Part shown: positions 11,230-25,039 of the stretch, piece by piece | How positions within the stretch are numbered: the stretch's first letter is position 1 | How the letters are laid out: every line of letters begins with the position of its first letter | NCBI GenBank assembly: GCA_949126835.1 | Contig: OX421508.1 | Coordinates: 472,501-536,500 of the forward strand | Direction of reading: 5' to 3' | DNA length: 64,000 nt | Source: Anisus vortex | Taxonomy: Eukaryota; Mollusca; Gastropoda; Planorbidae | The notes under the pieces: model-generated | The model's database searches: none | Seen by the model: only the letters and a program-made list of their open reading frames with translations | What the model was told of the DNA's origin: nothing | Made by a program: the position numbers and the translations under genes

Positions 11230-11764
11230 CCTAATGATTTCCATTTAAGTGGTTCAAGCATCCATCAGTGGAGATATTAGATTGAGAGCGGGAAAAAAAC
11301 TCTCAAAAAATAAGAGAAAAAATCAATAAGCCTATTAAGGAGATTATCCTGATATACGTTGATACTAAAAAAAATGAATGAACATTTCAAGATATACTTA
11401 TAACAGTGGCGGCGCTTCTCTATCTTCGGGTGGTAGGTCACATCCATAACACATTAACAGTTGTATAGAAATAGTATATGGTTATGTCATGGGAACTGGT
11501 TCGTCTCAACACGCATGCGTAGTTCTTTCAAATATTGGACTCGTTCAATTTATCATACAGAACCTTGACAACTAAAATAGAGAATGTTTGTACTTTGTAG
11601 CTGTATGGAAGGGTGTTAGTAGCATACTGGGTGCCGCAGTAATGAGTGGGCGACGGGCGGGATAAGAGGGACCCCCCTAAGATGCCCGGTATCTTAGAAA
11701 ATAATAGGGAGGGGTGCAAGTTGTTGTTTTCGTCGCCATATTTCCTTACTGTGACCTTATATTC
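11230..11764. other. Non-coding spacer before satellite
   Basis: No gene seen. CAGTGGCGGCGC at 11405 looks like a hAT-type end but no partner is evident. The minus-strand 63-codon frame at 11528-11719 has no domain. Confidence 0.45.
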
Positions 11765-14700
11765 CTATAGCTCTAAAGTCTAAAGATACTAGAGTCTAAT
11801 ACCCAGACAATGTTCAAGCTCTAAAGTCTAAAGATACTAGAGTCTAATACACAGACAATGTTCTAGGTCTAAAGTCTAAAGATGCTAGAGTCTAATACCC
11901 AGACAATGTTCTAGGTCTAAAGTCTAAAGATGCTAGAGTCTAATACCCAGACAATGTTCTATAGCTCTAAAGTCTCAAGATACTAGAGTCTAATACCCAG
12001 ACAATGTTCTAGGTCTAAAGTCTAAAGATACTAGAGTCTAATACCCAGACAATGTTCTAGGTCTTAAGTCTAAAGATACTAGAGTCTAATACCCAGACAA
12101 TGTTCTAGGTCTAAAGTCTAAAGATACTAGAGTCTAATACCCAGACAATGTTCTAGGTCTAAAGTCTAAAGATACTAGAGTCTAATACCCAGACAATGTT
12201 CTAGGTCTAAAGTCTCAAGATACTAGAGTCTAATACCCAGACAATGTTCTAGGTCTAAAGTCTAAAGATACTAGAGTCTAATACCCAGACAATGTTCTAG
12301 GTCTAAAGTCTAAAGATACTAGAGTCTAATACCCAGACAATGTTCTAGGTCTAAAGTCTAAAGATACTAGAGTCTAATACCCAGACAATGTTCTAGGTCT
12401 AAAGTCTAAAGATACTAGAGTCTAATACCCAGACAATGTTCTAGGTCTAAAGTCTAAAGATACTAGAGTCTAATACCCAGACAATGTTCTAGGTCTAAAG
12501 TCTCAAGATACTAGAGTCTAATACCCAGACAATGTTCTAGGTCTAAAGTCTAAAGATACTAGAGTCTAATACCCAGACAATGTTCTAGGTCTAAAGTCTA
12601 AAGATACTAGAGTCTAATACCCAGACAATGTTATATAGCTCTTAAGTCTCAAGATACTAGAGTCTAATACCCAGACAATGTTCTAGGTCTAAAGTCTAAA
12701 GATACTAGAGTCTAATACCCAGACAATGTTCTAGGTCTAAAGTCTAAAGATACTAGAGTCTAATACCCAGACAATGTTCTAGGTCTAAAGTCTCAAGATA
12801 CTAGAGTCTAATACCCAGACAATGTTCTATAGCTCTAAAGTCTCAAGATACTAGAGTCTAATACCCAGACAATGTTCTAGGTCTAAAGTCTAAAGATACT
12901 AGAGTCTAATACCCAGACAATGTTCTAGGTCTAAAGTCTAAAGATGCTAGAGTCTAATACCCAGACAATGTTCTAGGTCTAAAGTCTAAAGATGCCAGAG
13001 TCTAATACCCAGACAATGTTCTAGGTCTAAAGTCTAAAGATACTAGAGTCTAATACCCAGACAATGTTCTAGGTCTAAAGTCTAAAGATGCTAGAGTCTA
13101 ATACCCAGACAATGTTCTATAGCTCTAAAGTCTCAAGATAGTAGAGTCTAATACCCAGACAATGTTCTATAGCTCTAAAGTCTCAAGATACTAGAGTCTA
13201 ATTCCCAGACAATGTTCTAGGTCTAAAGTCTAAAGATACTAGAGTCTAATACCCAGACAATGTTCTATAGCTCTAAAGTCTCAAGATACTAGAGTCTAAT
13301 ACCCAGACAATGTTCTAGGTCTAAAGTCTAAAGATACTAGAGTCTAATACCCAGACAATGTTCTATAGCTCTAAAGTCTCAAGATACTAGAGTCTAATAC
13401 CCAGACAATGTTCTAGGTCTAAAGTCTAAAGATACTAGAGTCTAATACCCAGACAATGTTCTATAGCTCTAAAGTCTAAAGATACTAGAGTCTAATACCC
13501 AGACAATGTTCTATAGCTCTAAAGTCTAAAGATACAAGAGTCTAATACCCAGACAATGTTCTAGGTCTAAAGTCTAAAGATACTAGAGTCTAATACCCAG
13601 ACAATGTTCTATAGCTCTAAAGTCTCTAGATACTAGAGTCTAATACCCAGACAATGTTCTAGGTCTAAAGTCTAAAGATACTAGAGTCTAATACCCAGAC
13701 AATGTTCTATAGCTCTAAAGTCTCAAGATACTAGAGTCTAATACCCAGACAATGTTCTAGGTCTAAAGTCTAAAGATACTAGAGTCTAATACCCAGACAA
13801 TGTTCTATAGCTCTAAAGTCTCAAGATACTAGAGTCTAATACCCAGACAATGTTCTAGGTCTAAAGTCTAAAGATACTAGAGTCTAATACCCAGACAATG
13901 TTCTATAGCTCTAAAGTCTAAAGATACTAGAGTCTAATACCCAGACAATGTTCTAGGTCTAAAGTCTAAAGATACTAGAGTCTAATACCCAGACAATGTT
14001 CTAGGTCTAAAGTCTAAAGATACTAGAGTCTAATACCCAGACAATGTTCTAGGTCTAAAGTCTAAAGATACTAGAGTCTAATACCCAGACAATGTTCTAG
14101 GTCTAAAGTCTAAAGATACAAGAGTCTAATACCCAGACAATGTTCTAGGTCTAAAGTCTAAAGATACTAGAGTCTAATACCCAGACAATGTTCTATAGCT
14201 CTAAAGTCTCAAGATACTAGAGTCTAATACCCAGACAATGTTCTAGGTCTAAAGTCTAAAGATACTAGAGTCTAATACCCAGACAATGTTCTAGGTCTAA
14301 AGTCTAAAGATACTAGAGTCTAATACCCAGACAATGTTCTAGGTCTAAAGTCTCAAGATACTAAAGTCTAATACCCAGACAATGTTCTATAGCTCTAAAG
14401 TCTCAAGATACTAGAGTCTAATACCCAGACAATGTTCTAGGTCTAAAGTCTAAAGATACTAGAGTCTAATACCCAGACAATGTTCTAGGTCTAAAGTCTA
14501 AAGATGCTAGAGTCTAATACCCAGACAATGTTCTAGGTCTAAAGTCTAAAGATGCTAGAGTCTAATACCCAGACAATGTTCTAGGTCTAAAGTCTAAAGA
14601 TACTAGAGTCTAATACCCAGACAATGTTCTAGGTCTAAAGTCTAAAGATACTAGAGTCTAATACCCAGACAATGTTCTAGGTCTAAAGTCTAAAGATGCT

Positions 14701-17700
14701 AGAGTCTAATACCCAGACAATGTTCTAGGTCTAAAGTCTAAAGATGCTAGAGTCTAATACCCAGACAATGTTCTAGGTCTAAAGTTTAAAGATACTAGAG
14801 TCTAATACCCAGACAATGTTCTATAGCTCTAAAGTCTAAAGATACTAGAGTCTAATACCCAGACAATGTTCTAGGTCTAAAGTCTAAAGATGCTAGAGTC
14901 TAATACCCAGACAATGTTCTAGGTCTAAAGTCTAAAGATGCTAGAGTCTAATACCCAGACAATGTTCTAGGTCTAAAGTCTAAAGATACTAGAGTCTAAT
15001 ACCCAGACAATGTTCTATAGCTCTAAAGTCTCAAGATACTAGAGTCTAATACCCAGACAATGTTCTATAGCTCTAAAGTTTCAAGATACTAGAGTCTAAT
15101 ACCCAGACAATGTTCTAGGTCTAAAGTCTAAAGATACTAGAGTCTAATACCCAGACAATGTTCTATAGCTCTAAAGTCTAAAGATACTAGAGTCTAATAC
15201 CCAGACAATGTTCTAGGTCTAAAGTCTAAAGATACTAGAGTCTAATACCCAGACAATGTTCTATAGTTCTAAAGTCTAAAGATACTAGAGTCTAATACCC
15301 AGACAATGTTCTAGGTCTAAAGTCTAAAGATACTAGAGTCTAATACCCAGACAATGTTCTATAGCTCTAAAGTCTAAAGATACTAGAGTCTAATACCCAG
15401 ACAATGTTCTATAGTTCTAAAGTCTCAAGATACTAGAGTCTAATACCCAGACAATGTTCTAGGTCTAAAGTCTAAAGATACTAGAGTCTAATACCCAGAC
15501 AATGTTCTATAGCTCTAAAGTCTAAAGATACTAGAGTCTAATACCCAGACAATGTTCTAGGTCTAAAGTCTAAAGATACTAGAGTCTAATACCTAGACAA
15601 TGTTCAAGCTCTAAAGTCTAAAGATACTAGAGTCTAATACCCAGACAATGTTCTATAGCTCTAAAAACTCAAGATACTAGAGTCTAATACCCAGACAATG
15701 TTCTAGGTCTAAAGTCTAAAGATACTAGAGTCTAATACCCAGACAATGTTCAAGCTCTAAAGTCTAAAGATACTAGAGTCTAATACCCAGACAATGTTCT
15801 ATAGCTCTAAAGTCTCAAGATACTAGAGTCTAATACCCAGACAATGTTCTAGGTCTAAAGTCTAAAGATACTAGAGTCTAATACCCAGACAATGTTCTAG
15901 GTCTAAAGTCTAAAGATACTAGAGTCTAATACCCAGACAATGTTCTAGGTCTAAAGTCTAAAGATACTAGAGTCTAATACCCAGACAATGTTCTAGGTCT
16001 AAAGTCTAAAGATACTAGAGTCTAATACCCAGACAATGTTCTAGGTCTAAAGTCTAAAGATACTAGAGTCTAATACCCAGACAATGTTCTAGGTCTAAAG
16101 TCTAAAGATACTAGAGTCTAATACCCAGACAATGTTCTAGGTCTAAAGTCTAAAGATACAAGAGTCTAATACCCAGACAATGTTCTAGGTCTAAAGTCTA
16201 AAGATACTAGAGTCTAATACCCAGACAATGTTCTATAGCTCTAAAGTCTCAAGATACTAGAGTCTAATACCCAGACAATGTTCTAGGTCTAAAGTCTAAA
16301 GATACTAGAGTCTAATACCCAGACAATGTTCTAGGTCTAAAGTCTAAAGATACTAGAGTCTAATACCCAGACAATGTTCTAGGTCTAAAGTCTCAAGATA
16401 CTAAAGTCTAATACCCAGACAATGTTCTATAGCTCTAAAGTCTCAAGATACTAGAGTCTAATACCCAGACAATGTTCTAGGTCTAAAGTCTAAAGATACT
16501 AGAGTCTAATACCCAGACAATGTTCTAGGTCTAAAGTCTAAAGATGCTAGAGTCTAATACCCAGACAATGTTCTAGGTCTAAAGTCTAAAGATGCTAGAG
16601 TCTAATACCCAGACAATGTTCTAGGTCTAAAGTCTAAAGATACTAGAGTCTAATACCCAGACAATGTTCTAGGTCTAAAGTCTAAAGATGCTAGAGTCTA
16701 ATACCCAGACAATGTTCTATAGCTCTAAAGTCTCAAGATACTAGAGTCTAATACACAGACAATGTTCTATAGCTCTAAAGTCTCAAGATACTAGAGTCTA
16801 ATTCCCAGACAATGTTCTAGGTCTAAAGTCTAAAGATACTAGAGTCTAATACCCAGACAATGTTCTAGGTCTAAAGTCTAAAGATACTAGAGTCTAATAC
16901 CCAGACAATGTTCTAGGTCTAAAGTCTAAAGATACTAGAGTCTAATACCCAGACAATGTTCTATAGCTCTAAAGTCTCAAGATACTAGAGTCTAATACCC
17001 AGACAATGTTCTATAGTTCTTAAGTCTCAAGATACTAGAGTCTAATACCCAGACAATGTTCTAGGTCTAAAGTCTAAAGATACTAGAGTCTAATACCCAG
17101 ACAATGTTCTATAGCTCTAAAGTCTAAAGATACTAGAGTCTAATACCCAGACAATGTTCAAGCTCTAAAGTCTAAAGATACTAGAGTCTAATACCCAGAC
17201 AATGTTCTATAGCTCTAAAGTCTCAAGATACTAGAGTCTAATACCCAGACAATGTTCTAGGTCTAAAGTCTAAAGATACTAGAGTCTAATACCCAGACAA
17301 TGTTCTATAGCTCTAAAGTCTCAAGATACTAGAGTCTAATACCCAGACAATGTTCTAGGTCTAAAGTCTAAAGATACTAGAGTCTAATACCCAGACAATG
17401 TTCTATAGCTCTAAAGTCTCAAGATACTAGAGTCTAATACCCAGACAATGTTCTAGGTCTAAAGTCTAAAGATACTAGAGTCTAATACCCAGACAATGTT
17501 CTAGGTTTAAAGTCTAAAGATACTAGAGTCTAATACCCAGACAATGTTCTAGGTCTAAAGTCTAAAGATACTAGAGTCTAATACCCAGACAATGTTCTAG
17601 GTCTAAAGTCTAAAGATACTAGAGTCTAATACCCAGACAATGTTCTATAGCTCTAAAGTCTAAAGATACTAGAGTCTAATACCCAGACAATGTTCTAGGT

Positions 17701-20700
17701 CTAAAGTCTAAAGATGCTAGAGTCTAATACCCAGACAATGTTCTAGGTCTAAAGTCTAAAGATACTAGAGTCTAATACCCAGACAATGTTCTAGGTCTAA
17801 AGTTTAAAGATACTAGAGTCTAATACCCAGACAATGTTCTATAGCTCTAAAGTCTAAAGATACTAGAGTCTAATACCCAGACAATGTTCTAGGTCTAAAG
17901 TCTAAAGATGCTAGAGTCTAATACCCAGACAATGTTCTAGGTCTAAAGTCTAAAGATGCTAGAGTCTAATACCCAGACAATGTTCTAGGTCTAAAGTCTA
18001 AAGATACTAGAGTCTAATACCCAGACAATGTTCTATAGCTCTAAAGTCTCAAGATACTAGAGTCTAATACCCAGACAATGTTCTATAGCTCTAAAGTTTC
18101 AAGATACTAGAGTCTAATACCCAGACAATGTTCTAGGTCTAAAGTCTAAAGATACTAGAGTCTAATACCCAGACAATGTTCTATAGCTCTAAAGTCTAAA
18201 GATACTAGAGTCTAATACCCAGACAATGTTCTAGGTCTAAAGTCTAAAGATACTAGAGTCTAATACCCAGACAATGTTCTATAGTTCTAAAGTCTAAAGA
18301 TACTAGAGTCTAATACCCAGACAATGTTCTAGGTCTAAAGTCTAAAGATACTAGAGTCTAATACCCAGACAATGTTCTATAGCTCTAAAGTCTAAAGATA
18401 CTAGAGTCTAATACCCAGACAATGTTCTATAGTTCTAAAGTCTCAAGATACTAGAGTCTAATACCCAGACAATGTTCTAGGTCTAAAGTCTAAAGATACT
18501 AGAGTCTAATACCCAGACAATGTTCTATAGCTCTAAAGTCTAAAGATACTAGAGTCTAATACCCAGACAATGTTCTAGGTCTAAAGTCTAAAGATACTAG
18601 AGTCTAATACCCAGACAATGTTCAAGCTCTAAAGTCTAAAGATACTAGAGTCTAATACCCAGACAATGTTCTATAGCTCTAAAGTCTCAAGATACTAGAG
18701 TCTAATACCCAGACAATGTTCTAGGTCTAAAGTCTAAAGATACTAGAGTCTAATACCCAGACAATGTTCTAGGTCTAAAGTCTAAAGATACTAGAGTCTA
18801 ATACCCAGACAATGTTCTAGGTCTAAAGTCTAAAGATACTAGAGTCTAATACCCAGACAATGTTCTATAGCTCTAAAGTCTAAAGATACTAGAGTCTAAT
18901 ACCCAGACAATGTTCTAGGTCTAAAGTCTAAAGATGCTAGAGTCTAATACCCAGACAATGTTCTAGGTCTAAAGTCTAAAGATACTAGAGTCTAATACCC
19001 AGACAATGTTCTAGGTCTAAAGTTTAAAGATACTAGAGTCTAATACCCAGACAATGTTCTATAGCTCTAAAGTCTAAAGATACTAGAGTCTAATACCCAG
19101 ACAATGTTCTAGGTCTAAAGTCTAAAGATGCTAGAGTCTAATACCCAGACAATGTTCTAGGTCTAAAGTCTAAAGATGCTAGAGTCTAATACCCAGACAA
19201 TGTTCTAGGTCTAAAGTCTAAAGATACTAGAGTCTAATACCCAGACAATGTTCTATAGCTCTAAAGTCTCAAGATACTAGAGTCTAATACCCAGACAATG
19301 TTCTATAGCTCTAAAGTTTCAAGATACTAGAGTCTAATACCCAGACAATGTTCTAGGTCTAAAGTCTAAAGATACTAGAGTCTAATACCCAGACAATGTT
19401 CTATAGCTCTAAAGTCTAAAGATACTAGAGTCTAATACCCAGACAATGTTCTAGGTCTAAAGTCTAAAGATACTAGAGTCTAATACCCAGACAATGTTCT
19501 ATAGTTCTAAAGTCTAAAGATACTAGAGTCTAATACCCAGACAATGTTCTAGGTCTAAAGTCTAAAGATACTAGAGTCTAATACCCAGACAATGTTCTAT
19601 AGCTCTAAAGTCTAAAGATACTAGAGTCTAATACCCAGACAATGTTCTATAGTTCTAAAGTCTCAAGATACTAGAGTCTAATACCCAGACAATGTTCTAG
19701 GTCTAAAGTCTAAAGATACTAGAGTCTAATACCCAGACAATGTTCTATAGCTCTAAAGTCTAAAGATACTAGAGTCTAATACCCAGACAATGTTCTAGGT
19801 CTAAAGTCTAAAGATACTAGAGTCTAATACCCAGACAATGTTCAAGCTCTAAAGTCTAAAGATACTAGAGTCTAATACCCAGACAATGTTCTATAGCTCT
19901 AAAGTCTCAAGATACTAGAGTCTAATACCCAGACAATGTTCTAGGTCTAAAGTCTAAAGATACTAGAGTCTAATACCCAGACAATGTTCAAGCTCTAAAG
20001 TCTAAAGATACTAGAGTCTAATACCCAGACAATGTTCTATAGCTCTAAAGTCTCAAGATACTAGAGTCTAATACCCAGACAATGTTCTAGGTCTAAAGTC
20101 TAAAGATACTAGAGTCTAATACCCAGACAATGTTCTAGGTCTAAAGTCTAAAGATACTAGAGTCTAATACCCAGACAATGTTCTAGGTCTAAAGTCTAAA
20201 GATACTAGAGTCTAATACCCAGACAATGTTCTAGGTCTAAAGTCTAAAGATACTAGAGTCTAATACCCAGACAATGTTCTAGGTCTAAAGTCTAAAGATA
20301 CTAGAGTCTAATACCCAGACAATGTTCTAGGTCTAAAGTCTAAAGATACTAGAGTCTAATACCCAGACAATGTTCTAGGTCTAAAGTCTAAAGATACAAG
20401 AGTCTAATACCCAGACAATGTTCTAGGTCTAAAGTCTAAAGATACTAGAGTCTAATACCCAGACAATGTTCTATAGCTCTAAAGTCTCAAGATACTAGAG
20501 TCTAATACCCAGACAATGTTCTAGGTCTAAAGTCTAAAGATACTAGAGTCTAATACCCAGACAATGTTCTATAGCTCTAAAGTCTCAAGATACTAGAGTC
20601 TAATACCCAGACAATGTTCTAGGTCTAAAGTCTAAAGATACTAGAGTCTAATACCCAGACAATGTTCTAGGTCTAAAGTCTAAAGATACTAGAGTCTAAT

Positions 20701-21341
20701 ACCCAGACAATGTTCTAGGTCTAAAGTCTCAAGATACTAGAGTCTAATACCCAGACAATGTTCTATAGCTCTAAAGTCTCAAGATACTAGAGTCTAATAC
20801 CCAGACAATGTTCTAGGTCTAAAGTCTAAAGATACTAGAGTCTAATACCCAGACAATGTTCTAGGTCTAAAGTCTAAAGATACTAGAGTCTAATACCCAG
20901 ACAATGTTCTAGGTCTAAAGTCTAAAGATACTAGAGTCTAATACCCAGACAATGTTGTATAGCTCTAAAGTCTAAAGATACTAGAGTCTAATACCCAGAC
21001 AATGTTCTAGGTCTAAAGTCTAAAGATACTAGAGTCTAATACCCAGACAATTTTCTAGGTCTAAAGTCTAAAGATACTAGAGTCTAATACCCAGACAATG
21101 TTCTATAGCTCTAAAGTCTCAAGATACTAGAGTCTAATACCCAGACAATGTTCTAGGTCTAAAGTCTAAAGATACTAGAGTCTAATACCCAGACAATGTT
21201 CTAGGTCTAAAGTCTAAAGATACTAGAGTCTAATACCCAGACAATGTTCTAGGTCTAAAGTCTAAAGATACTAGAGTCTAATACCCAGACAATGTTCTAG
21301 GTCTAAAGTCTAAAGATACTAGAGTTTAATACCCAGACAAT
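11765..21341. repeat. 9.6-kb satellite array, 48/50-bp monomer
   Basis: About 197 monomers of consensus GTCTAAAGTCTAAAGATACT, AGAGTCTAATACCCAGACAA, TGTTCTAG (48 bp). A 50-bp class has CTATAGCTCTAAAGTCT at the junction and a rarer 48-bp class has TTCAAGCTC. Recurrent variants are TCAAGATAC, GATGCTAG, GATACAAG, AGTTTAAAG and ATTCCCAG. Shared variant strings show block duplications at offsets of about 1220, 2040, 3018, 3600 and 4238 bp. All frames are quickly closed, so it is non-coding. Confidence 0.98.
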
Positions 21342-21556
21342 CTTAATCAGGTCACAAAAGCATCGTAAATATTTTTTTTACTCTAGTGGTCTCCCTTTGA
21401 TTGTGACCTAGTTTTTCTTTAAACTTTCCATTGACCTAATTTAGTTTCTCGTATATTTTGTTGTTTTTGTTTTAAATATGTCAATGTTAGCCATTTTGTG
21501 AAAATTCTTTTTAATAGCCTATAGCTTAAAGCTTTTAATCTAGGTCCTTTTCTTTA

Positions 21557-23071
21557 CAACTGCTCCCTGTGGGGATGATTGGACCAGTAGTGGCTCACTT
21601 ATCCCCACTGCTGCCACTTTAATGTTAATTTGTCTAAATGTTTCAAGTATCGAAAAAACATACTAAATTCTGCATTCAAACATATAAATATATGATAGAA
21701 ATGCTAATGATCCTTTTTAATATTTTCGGCTATTTATTAGATTAATTATTATATAATATAGGCTATATAGTAGTCCATATACAGACTTTTTTAGTCATGA
21801 CATGTAGAGAAATTGTATTCATATTTTTATATATCCTTAAGTATGTCTTATACATTCTGTTTTATATATTTATATATTTTAGGTGCATCATGCCTCGGTT
21901 TTATAAACGTAAAAGAACAGCACATGGGACAACCTTGCCAGAGGAAATGAAAAAGGTAGTAAAGGCAGTGGCTAATGGAATGAAGGTGAGGGAGGCAGCC
22001 AGACAGTACAGAATACCAAGTGGCACACTACAGCACAACATAGAATTTGGCAGAATATCTCGATACTTGTGCAAAAATGTTTTATGGCTTGACTACCCAA
22101 AACTTGAGAAACTTAGCTTATGAGATGGATGTTGCTTTCAAAATTTCACACTAGGACGAGAATAAAACAGCAGGCAAAGAATGGATGATACGTTTCATGA
22201 GACAAATCCTCGCTTAAGTATCCGACAACCAGAAGCTACATCATATTCAAGAGCAACAGCATTCAGTGGACATACAGTGGTGATATTTTTTACCCTGCTT
22301 GAGAAAACTTATCGTGAACTAAAGATAACAGGAGCACAGATATTTAATCTGGACGAAAAAAGTATTACTCCAGTCCACAAGGTACCAAAAGTATTTGGTC
22401 CATGTGGTATTAAGCAGATGGGACAAATCACATCAGGACAAAGGGGTGAGCTGGTGACTATGTGTTGTGTTATTTCAGCAGTTGGTCAAGGCTTGCCACC
22501 AGTATTTGTGTTTCCACCTAAGAATCTGAAAGACTATATGCTGGATGGTTCACCAGAAGGATCTTTAGGTCTTGCTCATCCATCAGGAGGGATGACTGGG
22601 GATAACTTTATTAAAGTCATAGAACATTTAATAAAAAATGTACGAGCTTCAAAAGACTTCCCAATAAATCTGACTTTAGACAACCATGAAAGCCATCTTT
22701 CCTACAATGCTCTAGAATTGGCAAAGAAAAATAGTATTTACATTATCACTCTTCCACCTCATGTAATTAAAATGTATTATTGGCCTTTTTAAAAAATGTT
22801 ACTCAAACGGCCCAGTTATCCCCACCCGATGGCCCAGTTATACCCACCAGTGGACCATATATCACCACTTTGATATACCTCACTAAAACATTAATAACTT
22901 TTTTTTATGTTCATATTACTGCTGTGCAATCCTGATGTTTTTTTCAACTAAATAAACATACTTTCATGTAAAACTAACCTTTTCGTGATATCTTTTTTAG
23001 TTTTTGTAATATATTAATTTTTATGAAATGTCCATTTCCTCGGCCCAATCATCCCCACTCTCCCCTACCTG
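21557..23071 (+). mobile_element. Degenerate pogo/Tigger-like DNA transposon
   Basis: Terminal inverted repeats at 21557-21585 and 23042-23071 share the core GTGGGGATGATTGG and are flanked by TA (21555-21556 and 23072-23073), the Tc1/mariner/pogo duplication. GGCCCA-(G/A)TTATCCCCACC-type subterminal repeats lie inside the right end (22809-22860), with a related block on the left. The interior carries a broken pogo-type transposase on the plus strand. At 1.5 kb the copy is shorter than usual for a full element. Confidence 0.8.
21890..22792 (+). pseudogene. Pogo/Tigger-type transposase remnant
   Basis: An ATG at 21890 opens a DNA-binding region with a psq-type helix-turn-helix (MKVREAARQYRIPSGTLQ). 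The frame breaks near 22123, and scraps in other frames (AGKEWMIRFMRQ) link to the second part. From about 22220 a DDE_1 catalytic region is readable, with NLDEKSITPV giving the first aspartate and LTLDNHESHLS the second. It stops just after ITLPPH, where the family normally continues to the third acidic residue, so that residue and the C-terminus are deleted. It cannot be an active transposase. Confidence 0.8.
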
Positions 23072-23186
23072 TATTCTAGATCTTTGGCGAAGGAGTGAGA
23101 CTTCATTAACTGGAAAGAAAGATTATTTTTTAAAGTTTTTCAAACACAATCCCATCATCTCATTCACTTAATTAAGAACGCTTTAT

Positions 23187-23509
23187 ATCAAATCAAAGAT
23201 GGACAGCTTGCTCTAGTTTTACAGCCTTAAGTGTGGTTGTTTTCGCTGCACAGCCAATAGCGCTGTCCTAAATGACCTAATTGACCTAAACTTGCCTAAA
23301 TGTCCTAAATGACCTAAACTTGCCTAAAGACTTCCGATGTACAACTTTCGATTTTAATTTTCCATTGAGAAAATCATAGCGAATTACTAAACCGGAAGTG
23401 CAGAGGACAGGATGCGACCAGCCATTCTGAAACAGAGTGTTTTAAGTTATGAAATAGCAGAAATATTTAAGCAGGCGGTCCTTTTTATGTTATTATGTAT
23501 AGTCTTTGG
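23187..23509. mobile_element. Short inverted-repeat element (MITE), copy 1
   Basis: Begins near AAAGATGGACAGCTTGCTCT and ends AGGCGGTCC...TATAGTCTTTGG. Internal blocks such as ATTGAGAAAATCATAGCG and CAACTTTCGAT match the reverse complement of 25040-25331, so the two are copies of one family in opposite orientation. About nine bases of the left terminal repeat are missing. Confidence 0.6.
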
Positions 23510-23915
23510 TAATTAGAAACTAAATAAATGGACAAATAACTCTACAGAAATATATCTCAATAGTCAAATAATCTCTTTAATAAAATAGCTTCCAATTAAA
23601 AGGGAAATATATCTTTCTAATATTACATCACTCAAGAATTCTATTTAAAAAATCTCGCAATTATATAATATCAGACTATCTTTCAATTTAGTTTTACACA
23701 GTTTTACTTCAACAGCTCTCAACTCTGCTGATGCAACTCACAATTAATCCAGATACTAGAATATCAATGATTCTGAAATATCTCTTATACCTTCTACAAT
23801 ATTTCTAGAATGTCCTTCGACAGTAATACAACTGAAATATCTCTTAATTGCGAAGAAATGTCCATCACGTGAACTTTATCCCACCGTCCTATAGGTGCAG
23901 TTTCATCACAATTAA

Positions 23916-24489
23916 TGAATCTCACCAATGGACGTCCTCATTGAATCTCGCCAATGGACGTCTTCAGTAAATCTCGCCAATGGACTTCTTCATTTAATCT
24001 CGCCAATGGACGTCTTCAGTAAATCTCACCAATGGACGTCTTCGGTAAATCTCGCCAATGGACGTCTTCAGTAAATCTCGCCAATGGACGTCTTCATTTA
24101 ATCTTGCCAATAGACGTCTTCAGTAAATCTCGCCAATAGACGTCTTCACTGAATCTCGCCAATGGACGTCTTCATTTAATCTCGCCAATGGACGTCTTCA
24201 GTAAATCTCACCAATGGACGTCTTCAGTAAATCTTGCCAATGGACGTCTTCAGTAAATCTCGCCAATGGACGTCTTCACTGAATCTCGCCAATGGACGTC
24301 TTCATTTAATCTCGCCAATGGACGTCTTCAGTAAATCTCGCCATGGACGTCTTCGTTGAATCTCGCCAATGGACGCCTTCAGTAAATCTCGCCAATGGAC
24401 GTCTTTATTTAATCTCGCCAATGGACGTCTTCAGTAAATCTCGCCAATGGACGTTTTCATGGAATCTCGTCAATGAACGTCTTCAGTTA
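23916..24489. repeat. 26-bp minisatellite, about 22 copies
   Basis: Unit AATCTCGCCAATGGACGTCT plus TCAGTA, with variants ending CATTTA or CACTGA. The 85-codon frame beginning at 24343 is a by-product of the repeat. Confidence 0.95.
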
Positions 24490-25039
24490 ATGTCGTCGTT
24501 AAATGTCGTCATTTCTGCATCCACCCCTTACCCTTGCTGTTTGAATGTCGTCAGTGAATGTCCCCATTATTTGACTTTAAAAAAAATAGTCGTCACTTGA
24601 ACTATCAGCCCTGAACTTTGATAAAAACTGAGATTTTGAAATTGGGGGGAACAGAAAACTGGGACACGTGCGGTGTGCTCCACTGGCTGACAGATGATTG
24701 GCACTTTCAAATAAGGAAACTGTCCCGCCTACCATCATCAATCTAATCAATAGTCAAGTCTTGAAAATATCAGTCATGACCAAAGAAAACATTGATTCTG
24801 CGCGGTAAGTGGATGGAACAAGGGGGAAGTAATAATCTTTCGAGGATGGCGCCACGAGTCTTAAAGTTTTCATTATGATTATTGGCGCTAACTAATGGTA
24901 AAGATCCAACCTAATAGGCGCCTAGCAGGTAAGGGGTCGTCCAAAAAAAGATGTAAGCAAATGTCTGACAAGAAGATCTTGTAAGGTATTGATTGACCTT
25001 TGACCTATGTTAGAAGCTTTCAACTTTCACTTCCACCAA
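24490..25039. other. Non-coding spacer
   Basis: No exon, RNA gene or transposon end recognised. Confidence 0.45.

Noticed and set aside
11765..21341. 48/50-bp periodic array as a CRISPR or coding repeat
   Set aside because: No spacer/repeat alternation, and stops in all frames. It is a satellite.
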